From NCBI GenBank assembly GCA_964435635.1, contig CAYSZU010000023.1:1-11857 (forward strand): DNA of 11,857 nt. Direction: 5' to 3'. The translations under genes were made by a program, and so were the position numbers. Below are positions 7,201 to 11,857 of this stretch, one piece after another. Position 1 is the first letter of the stretch; every line of letters begins with the position of its first letter. A model generated the notes under the pieces. It was not told the origin of the DNA and did not search any database. It worked only from the letters and a program-made list of their open reading frames with translations. The DNA is from DAOOOU01 sp964435635. Its GTDB lineage: Bacteria > Bacillota_I > Bacilli_A > RF39 > UBA660.

Positions 7201-8907
7201 ATTAACTTAGGAATTCATCGCGGCGAGGAATTACCAAACGTTTTAAAATATTTAATTGAAACAGCGGCTCAAGAGTCAGTTAAAGTTAAAAGTTTATGGT
7301 TAGATCGAATCCCCGATGAAATTTATATTAATAAATTAAAAGAAAAATATGATTATCAAACTAAACCGTATTTTTTAAATCCGATTATTGGTGAATATGA
7401 TGTGCCTTCCGAACAAAGACAAGGTCTTCTTAATCTACCAATTAGTAATGATGGTAACGCTTTAATCTATGGGGCAGTAGGGAGTGGCAAAGAAGATCTA
7501 TTAAGTGCCATAATTTATTCGTTAATTGTTAATCATTCCACTGAAGAAGTAAATATCTATTTAATGGACTTTGGTTCAGAAGCATTAAAGATTTATCGTA
7601 GTGCCCCTCAAATAGGAGATATTGTTTTAGCTAGTGATAATGAAAAATTAGTTAATCTTCTTAAATTATTAAAGAAGAACTTGGATGAAAGAAAACGTTT
7701 ATTCTCTGATTATGGTGGCAGTTATAATAATTATATAAAAGCAGCAAAAGAAAAATTACCAAATATTGTTGTTATTATTAACCACCTTCAGATATTTAAT
7801 GAGTTATTTACTAAATATGAGGATATTCTAATTCAATTAATTCGTGATTCACAAAAATATGGAATATATTTTATTGCGACGACTGTTAGTCCAAATGCAA
7901 TTCGTTTCAAGTTAAGTCAAAATTTTAAACAAAAAATAACTTTACAGTTAAATGATAATGGTGATTATAGTTCGGTGGTTGGTCGAACAAAGATGATTCC
8001 TTTCAAAACAATGGGTCGGGGTTTAGTTAAACTTGAAGATGTCTATGAATTCCAAACGGCATTACCATATAAAAGAGATTACTTAAATGATTATATTAAA
8101 GCAATTTGTGTTGGTTTAAAGAAAAAGAATCAAAAAACAGCTTTAAGAATCCCAGTATTACCAACGATAGTTTCATGTGAATATGTTCGGCCAAGTTTAA
8201 AGGGAATAACTAGTATTCCAATTGGGATTGAAAAAGAAACTTTAGAGGTACGAACAATTGATATTAAAAATCGTTATGCTTTATTAATATCAGCTCAAGA
8301 GTTAAAAACTACTGAGACATTTACACAAACGTTTACACAACAATTGACAGAAATTGAAGGGCTAAAAACATTCATTTTAGATGCTGAGAAAATGTTTACT
8401 AAAGCTCCTGAAAACACTTCTTATTTTAATTCAGGATTTAACGAAGTTATTAATAAACTAAATGAATATGTTGAAGATATGTATCAAAAATACACAACTA
8501 GTGGCTTTGATGAAGCGGCATTAAATAATTATCAGCATACTGTTTGTTTGATTACCGGAATTGAAAAATTTAAAAATCTATTAACCATAGATCATAAAAA
8601 GATGTTTGATAATATTATGGAAAAGGCAAAAAATCTTTATAAGTTTAGTTTCATTCTAGTTGATAGTATTGACAACATTCGTAAATCAGAGTATGATAGT
8701 TGGTATAAGAGTATGATTAATAGTTCGAGGGGAATTTGGATAGGGAACGGAATCACAGATCAGATGACACTGAAAATATTGAAAACCACTCCCGAAATGC
8801 GCGAAGAGCTTAGTGGGGGCTATGGTTATGACATCTACAATGGTAATCCTTGCTTGATAAAATATATTGAATCTTACGATCAAGATGATGAATATGAGAT
8901 TCTATAG
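4264..8907 (+). CDS. essC: Type VIIb secretion motor ATPase EssC (FHA-FHA-2TM-FtsK/SpoIIIE)
   Basis: EssC is the membrane-bound hexameric motor that recognises and drives export of WXG100 and larger substrates in Firmicutes type VII secretion. The 1547-residue protein, slightly longer than the 1479 of S. aureus EssC, has the full layout. Two FHA-like regions lie at about 1-95 and 105-195, two transmembrane helices at about 266-290 and 303-323, and a highly charged helical linker at 324-370. The first FtsK-type ATPase domain has Walker A GMTGSGKS (721-728) and acidic Walker B residues D843/E844 in IISDEFAEL. The second has Walker A GAVGSGKE (1070-1077), with Glu in place of Ser/Thr, and a Walker B-like strand ending N1173-H1174 without acidic residues. 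The third (about 1330-1547) keeps only a remnant at SAQELKTT (1343-1350) and has TGIE (1431-1434) at the Walker B position. It is first in the operon, and its stop codon lies inside the next ribosome binding site. Confidence 0.96.
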   Translation: MKITLIDYKNLVNLVLPTNIFGDYWLADADKNNLICIEAFENSWVLKSNSEVKIISNNNIVPSIKLETDSFYYLKNITTNEIWTIYCSAFYDASMHQLIFKKEARTSIFIGNNTVSPVSNSVNNWLSYDHPAFAYNQLEIVFMDNSVYVKNLNEKIPLYVNNNRVINAKLTNGDNIFILGLRLSIINDILLFNNPGQLVKYDPSKFIVRNLPKLDYSAIDETVDNYVEVFAKKDYFLRPPRFNERVEPKEVTIEAPPASENGESMPVFLTLGPMLIMGMAACVRGAVALIEIGNGTTTFGKSYPAILTAGTMILAMIVFPSLVKRYEARRKAKREKKRQEKYREYIDNKRKAIFTEMKKQKQILIDNNIPLKDVADIIAYRKRNLWERKETDDDFLELRLGIGTIPPFIKIRFPEEGFSLETDELKEYAQTLVEEVRTIDQVPVTFSFTKKFISAIIGQSLLVEKFMDGLLLQMVARHAYDNLKIVIFTNDSSANDWNEIKNTAYCWDNEKTIRFYGTETNEINQISNYLEEILTIRRIEASSNNSNDKTPRNYYENYVIITDDVDLIRGVGIISDILKLDRYMGFSVIINTNKLNSLPSECSAFISIDKNSGGIFENELVSNKKVSFVPDYPTFDLNNYFYAVANIPIDIAHGNFVLPKAYTFLEMYGVSNIKQLNSFNRWKSNNPTTSLQAPVGINESGELFKLDLHEKAHGPHGLIAGMTGSGKSEFIITYILSMAVNYHPNDVSFVIIDYKGGGLAGALENKETGVKLPHLAGTITNLDINEINRSLSSLQSELKRRQTAFNKARDILSESTVDIYKYQKLYREGKVKEPISHLFIISDEFAELKAQQPDFMSQLISTARIGRGLGVHLILSTQKPSGVVDDQIWSNSKFRVCLKVQDKKDSMDLIRSPDAALLKEAGRFYLQVGYNEYFALGQSAWCGAPYYETDKRKKKIDTALNFIDNIGFTIKSIENEKNKINLGIHRGEELPNVLKYLIETAAQESVKVKSLWLDRIPDEIYINKLKEKYDYQTKPYFLNPIIGEYDVPSEQRQGLLNLPISNDGNALIYGAVGSGKEDLLSAIIYSLIVNHSTEEVNIYLMDFGSEALKIYRSAPQIGDIVLASDNEKLVNLLKLLKKNLDERKRLFSDYGGSYNNYIKAAKEKLPNIVVIINHLQIFNELFTKYEDILIQLIRDSQKYGIYFIATTVSPNAIRFKLSQNFKQKITLQLNDNGDYSSVVGRTKMIPFKTMGRGLVKLEDVYEFQTALPYKRDYLNDYIKAICVGLKKKNQKTALRIPVLPTIVSCEYVRPSLKGITSIPIGIEKETLEVRTIDIKNRYALLISAQELKTTETFTQTFTQQLTEIEGLKTFILDAEKMFTKAPENTSYFNSGFNEVINKLNEYVEDMYQKYTTSGFDEAALNNYQHTVCLITGIEKFKNLLTIDHKKMFDNIMEKAKNLYKFSFILVDSIDNIRKSEYDSWYKSMINSSRGIWIGNGITDQMTLKILKTTPEMREELSGGYGYDIYNGNPCLIKYIESYDQDDEYEIL

Positions 8908-8918
8908 GAGGAATAAGG

Positions 8919-9173
8919 ATGAACAATAAAGTGTGTGTTGAACTGAAGGTTCCAATGATTGAAACAAGTTATGACATATTTATTCCAGTAAACAAGAAGA
9001 CTATCGAAATTATATTTTTATTAAACAAGGCGATTAACGAAATGACCGATAACAACTTTGGTTTTAACGAAAACTTGTCATTAATTGATGGCCGCACAGG
9101 TCTTGTTTATCAGACAGATTTGACAATTAAGGAGAATCGGATTTTAAACGGATCTAAATTAATACTATTATAA
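8919..9173 (+). CDS. esaB: EsaB/YukD-like ubiquitin-fold type VII secretion accessory protein
   Basis: This 84-residue protein fits the WXG100-associated YukD/EsaB family, small cytoplasmic beta-grasp (ubiquitin-like) proteins needed for or regulating type VIIb secretion. Visible family features are the first strand leading to YDIFIP (residues 18-23), a central helix, the segment LIDGRTGLVYQ (about 55-65) and the C-terminal NGSKLILL. It lacks a signal peptide and membrane segments. ATG 8919 follows TAGGAGG (8905-8911), which overlaps the essC stop codon and indicates coupling to essC. The next gene begins 16 bases downstream. In the S. aureus ess locus esaB lies upstream of essC; here it follows directly. 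Confidence 0.9.
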   Translation: MNNKVCVELKVPMIETSYDIFIPVNKKTIEIIFLLNKAINEMTDNNFGFNENLSLIDGRTGLVYQTDLTIKENRILNGSKLILL

Positions 9174-9189
9174 AGTGAGGAGGTGAATT

Positions 9190-9486
9190 ATGGCAGATTT
9201 TTCAGCAAATACCGAAAATATCTACTCAGTAGCTCAAGATGCCGCTTCAAAAAGCAAAGAATATAATCAAAGTTTGATTGATTTCTATGCTAAAGTTGAT
9301 GCACTAGCTTCATACTGGCAAGGTGTTGATTATGATGTATTCAAAGAAAAAGCTTACAGTCATAAATCTAAATTAGAAGTAGCTGGAGAGACACTAAAGA
9401 AATACAGCGATTTACTTAATAATGCTGCAGCTAGTATCGATCAAACTTCAGCATCAATCCAAAAATACATGAACGATAATTTTTAA
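9190..9486 (+). CDS. esxA: WXG100 family secreted protein (EsxA-like)
   Basis: This is a 98-residue canonical WXG100 protein: two helices joined by the W43-Q44-G45 turn (SYWQG), no signal peptide, and the typical length near 100. Such proteins form four-helix dimers exported by EssC and serve as core substrates or structural parts of the machine. The C-terminus has Y93-x2-D96, one residue short of the Yxxx[DE] export signal described for actinobacterial substrates, so that motif is not strictly met. The ribosome binding site AGGAGGTGA (9178-9186) is a near-perfect match to the 16S anti-Shine-Dalgarno and the strongest in the window, consistent with high expression. It sits in the operon between esaB and a second small helical gene. 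Confidence 0.95.
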   Translation: MADFSANTENIYSVAQDAASKSKEYNQSLIDFYAKVDALASYWQGVDYDVFKEKAYSHKSKLEVAGETLKKYSDLLNNAAASIDQTSASIQKYMNDNF

Positions 9487-9507
9487 TATATAAAGGAGGA
9501 ATAACTT

Positions 9508-9798
9508 ATGGCAAATACTGTCGCTTCAGTTGACTATGGTCAACTAGTTAGTACAAGCCAAGATATATTATCTTTAGCAGCTGATATGCAAAGAATATTT
9601 TCCGCTATTGACAGCACAATGAAAGATAATATCGGAGTTGATAGTACTTATAATAGTGCTTCAGCTCGTGAAATCATTGCCAAATGGGATGAAGTTTCTG
9701 ATGAATTTCCAAAATTCGCATCAGATATTAATAACTTTGGAGAATTTGTTTCTGCAGCTAAAGAAGCTTGGGAAACAACTGACGCAAACAATATCTAA
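9508..9798 (+). CDS. WXG100-like small helical protein without the WXG motif
   Basis: At 96 residues this product has the size and predicted helix-turn-helix form of the ESAT-6/WXG100 superfamily. The turn region reads STYNSAS (46-52) instead of WxG, and tryptophans occur only at W60 and W88. No signal peptide or membrane helix is present. AAGGAGGA (9493-9500) gives a strong ribosome binding site, and the gene starts 21 bases after esxA. Its start, MANTVASVDYGQL, resembles MAKTVVSFDFDQL at the start of the large protein encoded from 10412, which suggests a shared domain. A role as heterodimer partner of EsxA or as dedicated targeting partner of the large downstream protein, like the small helical partners of LXG effectors, is inference. 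Exact family unknown. Confidence 0.85.
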   Translation: MANTVASVDYGQLVSTSQDILSLAADMQRIFSAIDSTMKDNIGVDSTYNSASAREIIAKWDEVSDEFPKFASDINNFGEFVSAAKEAWETTDANNI

Positions 9799-9806
9799 AA
9801 ATAAGT

Positions 9807-9873
9807 TATTGCATTTATATAAAATGCAATACCTTGTTAAAACAAGTAAATTATTACTTGCTTTAGCAAAGTA
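9807..9873 (+). other. Cluster of intergenic hairpins, partly mutually exclusive
   Basis: The 107-base space between the small secreted-protein gene and the next gene contains a 10-bp stem (9807-9816 with 9822-9831, 5-base loop). It is followed by three overlapping options: CTTGTT/AACAAG (9833-9838 with 9841-9846), CAAGTAA/TTACTTG (9843-9849 with 9854-9860), and TACTTGC/GCAAAGTA (9855-9861 with 9866-9873, one bulge). No T run follows the stems, so a simple terminator is not supported. The structures could stabilise the abundant upstream esx message, mark a processing site, or modulate read-through. Pairing is by eye only. Confidence 0.6.
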
Positions 9874-9905
9874 TAAAAAAAAGACTGAGGTAAGGTGTGA
9901 AGCAA

Positions 9906-10412
9906 ATGGCAGTAACAAGTGAAAGTCAAATCTACAATATCGAAAAAGCAAAACTTGCAGCATCATCAATTTTGGAGAGTAGAACTAAAATAAATAATGC
10001 GATAGATTTAATAAAATCGGCTAAAAACTATTGTACTACCGATTATTTTTCAATTGATGGGGTTTCAGAACCGAGAAACAGGTTGATTGTTACTAATTCA
10101 TTACTTAATCTTGTTTCAACCCTAATGTTAAAAGCTAGTGAAGATATAATAAGAGTTGCTAATGATTTAAGAGCAAGCGATCAAAAAGAATATAATGACT
10201 ATGTTGAAGCTAAGGCAGAAGAGGAACGAATAGCTGCTGAAAAAGCTGAAGCAGAAAGGCGAGCTGAAGCCGGAAGAGAAAGAGATGAACATAATTATGG
10301 TTCAAATGGGCCAAACACCTCGAATCTTCCTTTTCAAGGATCTGGTTCAGGAGCATCATCAATTCCTTATCGTGGTTCAGATTATAATCAAGAAAGACCA
10401 GGGAGAATATAA
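9906..10412 (+). CDS. Helical protein with charged coiled coil and Gly/Ser tail, type VII locus, unknown
   Basis: I do not recognise the family. The 168-residue product has a helical N-terminal part (1-90) of WXG100-like size, interrupted near CTTDYFSIDG (43-52). A Glu/Ala/Lys/Arg-rich helix or coiled coil follows (about 92-128), and then a flexible Gly/Ser/Asn/Pro tail (129-168). It has no signal peptide or membrane helix. ATG 9906 with AAGGTG (9892-9897) is preferred; a GTG at 9897 in the same frame, adding three residues, is possible with GAGG (9887-9890). The stop TAA overlaps the start of the next gene (TAATG), so the two are translationally coupled. A role as targeting partner or chaperone for the downstream large protein, or as a substrate, is inferred from position and shape only. 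Confidence 0.82.
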   Translation: MAVTSESQIYNIEKAKLAASSILESRTKINNAIDLIKSAKNYCTTDYFSIDGVSEPRNRLIVTNSLLNLVSTLMLKASEDIIRVANDLRASDQKEYNDYVEAKAEEERIAAEKAEAERRAEAGRERDEHNYGSNGPNTSNLPFQGSGSGASSIPYRGSDYNQERPGRI

Positions 10413-11857
10413 TGGCAAAAACAGTTGTTTCTTTTGATTTTGATCAATTAACAGTTGCTAATGGAATAATTAATTCCGCAGTTGATTCTTTGAATGCCGC
10501 AAAAAGTTCATTAAATGTTTCAAATTCAAATATTGATAGTCGTTTAAATCAAAGATATACTGAGTTGATAGATAGTAAAGGTTTATATACAACCTTAGGA
10601 GTTAATTTTAAGGCTGCTGATAAAAGTGATTTCACTAGTATAATAGATAATAGTATTAATTTTAGTAATAGTGTAATTGAAGCTTTTAATAAAGTTATTA
10701 CATTTGATTATCAAGTCGATACTGGCGCATTAACAGATATTAATACCGCAGCACAGGAAGCAACCGATTCAACTGAGCCTGTTTCTGCGGCTACAGCATT
10801 AGCAGTAACAGCTGATGATACCAATGCCCAAATTGTTGCCGAAGTTGAAACAGCTTGGTATGAAAAAGTAATTAATGGGGCAAAAGAACTTATTGAAGGA
10901 GCAAAAGAGTTCTTAAAGAAAACTGCCGCAACTATTGCTGCTGTTTTCACCAGTTTATTAAAGGGGATTACTGGAATATTTGAAGAAGTTATAGATGCCG
11001 CCGCTGTCATTGGCGGGGGAATAGTTGGTAATTTAGCTGGAGTAATCTTTGGTAAGGATGTAAAAAATAACATCTTAGAAGGTGTTCAATCCTTCGTTGC
11101 GAAAGATCGAGTTGGAAGCTTATATAGTAAATATTATGAAAATACTAAACTTGGTCAATGGGTAGTAGGTAATAGTTGGATGGATGTAAATGGTTCAGTT
11201 TCAACATTATTTTCTAATACCGGTAGATATATGAGTTTATTCTTATTAGGCCCAATTATTAGTGGTGTTGCTGGATTCGGTTCAGGATTTGAGACTGCTA
11301 GTATTAGTGGTGGTGGATACATGCAATCTATGTTCGCTGGATTTATTAAAGGTGGAACAGATTCATTAATGGTAAGCCCTCTAGGAAATATGGCAAGAAT
11401 ATTACCAGCACCATTTAGATTATTAGTAACAGCTGGAATTTTTGGCGAAGCAAGCAATGATGAAGAAGGCCAACCAATTACTGGTGGTCAATGGTTTAAG
11501 TCAGCGCTAGCATCATTTGCTGTTAATGGCAGAGGGCTATTTGTACCATTTATGATGGGTGCGGCCGGTGGATGGGTTGACGAACGAATAGCTAATCATA
11601 ATTATGGTAATAATGAAGATGATGAACAAAGTCAAGATTCAGCACCTTTATTTGACGGAAGCGAAGCTTCTGAAGGACAAATGCCACACCAAACGGAAGG
11701 TGAAGAAGATCAACAACCAGAACCTGAACCAGAACCTGAACCAGAGCCAGAGCCAGAGCCAGAACCAGAACCAGAGCCAGAGCCTGAGCCAGAGCCAGAA
11801 CCTGAGCCAGAACCAGAGCCAGAACCTGAGCCAGAGCCAGAACCTGAGCCAGAACCA
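10412..11857 (+). CDS. Large type VII locus protein with glycine zipper and Pro-Glu repeat tail, 3'-partial
   Basis: The frame stays open for 482 codons and leaves the window. ATG 10412 overlaps the previous stop, with GGGAG (10401-10405) as ribosome binding site. The N-terminal ~100 residues look helical and open like the 96-residue product encoded from 9508 (MAxTVxSxDxxQL). Residues 150-170 form a charged helix with a short repeat (GAKEL, GAKEF). A hydrophobic region follows at about 175-214, with a glycine zipper G202-x3-G206-x3-G210-x3-G214. More hydrophobic, Gly-rich stretches occur at about 273-290, 332-347 and 375-410. From P436 to P482 proline and glutamate alternate without exception. 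No N-terminal signal peptide is visible, which fits type VII rather than Sec export. A secreted pore-forming effector or surface protein with a rigid spacer is the best guess; the C-terminal domain that would decide is missing. Confidence 0.85.
   Translation, partial: MAKTVVSFDFDQLTVANGIINSAVDSLNAAKSSLNVSNSNIDSRLNQRYTELIDSKGLYTTLGVNFKAADKSDFTSIIDNSINFSNSVIEAFNKVITFDYQVDTGALTDINTAAQEATDSTEPVSAATALAVTADDTNAQIVAEVETAWYEKVINGAKELIEGAKEFLKKTAATIAAVFTSLLKGITGIFEEVIDAAAVIGGGIVGNLAGVIFGKDVKNNILEGVQSFVAKDRVGSLYSKYYENTKLGQWVVGNSWMDVNGSVSTLFSNTGRYMSLFLLGPIISGVAGFGSGFETASISGGGYMQSMFAGFIKGGTDSLMVSPLGNMARILPAPFRLLVTAGIFGEASNDEEGQPITGGQWFKSALASFAVNGRGLFVPFMMGAAGGWVDERIANHNYGNNEDDEQSQDSAPLFDGSEASEGQMPHQTEGEEDQQPEPEPEPEPEPEPEPEPEPEPEPEPEPEPEPEPEPEPEPEPEPEPEP
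11717..11857 (+). repeat. Hexanucleotide CCNGAR tandem repeat encoding (Pro-Glu)n
   Basis: Twenty-three and a half units of CCN GAR run to the window end. The third positions vary (CCA or CCT, GAA or GAG), and longer blocks such as CCAGAACCTGAGCCAGA recur, which points to slippage or unequal exchange acting on blocks larger than one unit. Because the unit is 6 bases, length changes keep the frame. The true repeat end is not visible. Confidence 0.95.

Noticed and set aside
8310..8345. Short direct repeat (TTTACACAA) in essC
   Set aside because: It encodes a small TFTQ repeat within a helical stretch, is too short and isolated to be a functional DNA repeat, and lies inside conserved coding sequence.
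9833..9877. Promoter for the cargo genes between the esx-like gene and the coiled-coil gene
   Set aside because: TTG-containing and TATAAA-like hexamers exist, but none pairs at 16-18 base spacing.
9638..9922. Plus-strand frame overlapping the WXG-less esx-like gene
   Set aside because: It is out of frame with the well-supported gene, has no ribosome binding site, crosses the intergenic hairpins, and the product is a shadow translation.
10711..11457. Two minus-strand open frames opposite the large last gene
   Set aside because: They lack ribosome binding sites and have shadow-like composition, while the plus strand carries a continuous, coherent coding frame.
11717..11857. CRISPR-like or non-coding satellite array
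   Set aside because: The repeat has no spacers and stays in the coding frame of the large gene, with silent third-base variation.

Overview
The window is AT-rich DNA from a low-GC member of the Bacillota/Mycoplasmatota side of the tree. The evidence is the Bacillus-type helicase-loading pair dnaB-dnaI next to thrS, a T-box leader, strong AGGAGG ribosome binding sites and a type VIIb (Firmicutes-type) secretion locus. All tryptophans read as TGG and no gene needs TGA as sense, so the standard bacterial code (table 11) fits. The threonyl-tRNA synthetase has no TGS domain, as I recall for mycoplasma ThrS, so an uncultured Mollicutes-like or Erysipelotrichia-like lineage is plausible. That placement is inference. 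A 10-N gap and an apparent one-base frameshift point to a draft, probably metagenomic, assembly.

Region 1 (1-1981) holds replication initiation genes: the 3' part of dnaB, apparently broken by an extra T near position 64-67, then dnaI. A terminator overlaps the dnaI stop codon.

Region 2 (2014-4207) is the threonine tRNA charging unit. A TTGCTA-17-TATAAT promoter drives a threonine T-box leader, followed by an unrecognised 66-residue gene that overlaps thrS by 14 bases. The thrS gene lacks the TGS domain, contains the N gap near its 3' end, and shows a sharp codon-usage shift across its catalytic core. It ends in an intrinsic terminator.

Region 3 (4209-11857) is a type VIIb secretion operon that starts at a promoter abutting the thrS terminator. 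The order is essC (FHA-FHA-2TM-ATPase motor), an esaB/yukD ubiquitin-like gene, a canonical WXG100 gene, a second WXG100-sized gene without the WXG motif, a stretch with mutually exclusive hairpins, a helical protein with a charged coiled coil, and a large open-ended gene. The last product has a small helical N-terminus resembling that of the second WXG100-like protein, a glycine-zipper hydrophobic region, further hydrophobic segments and a strictly alternating Pro-Glu tail that runs off the window. The simplest reading is a secretion motor with its own small helical partners and a large exported or membrane-active effector or surface protein. The other usual type VIIb membrane parts (EsaA, EssA, EssB) are not in the window. 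I found no tRNA, rRNA, CRISPR array or insertion sequence.
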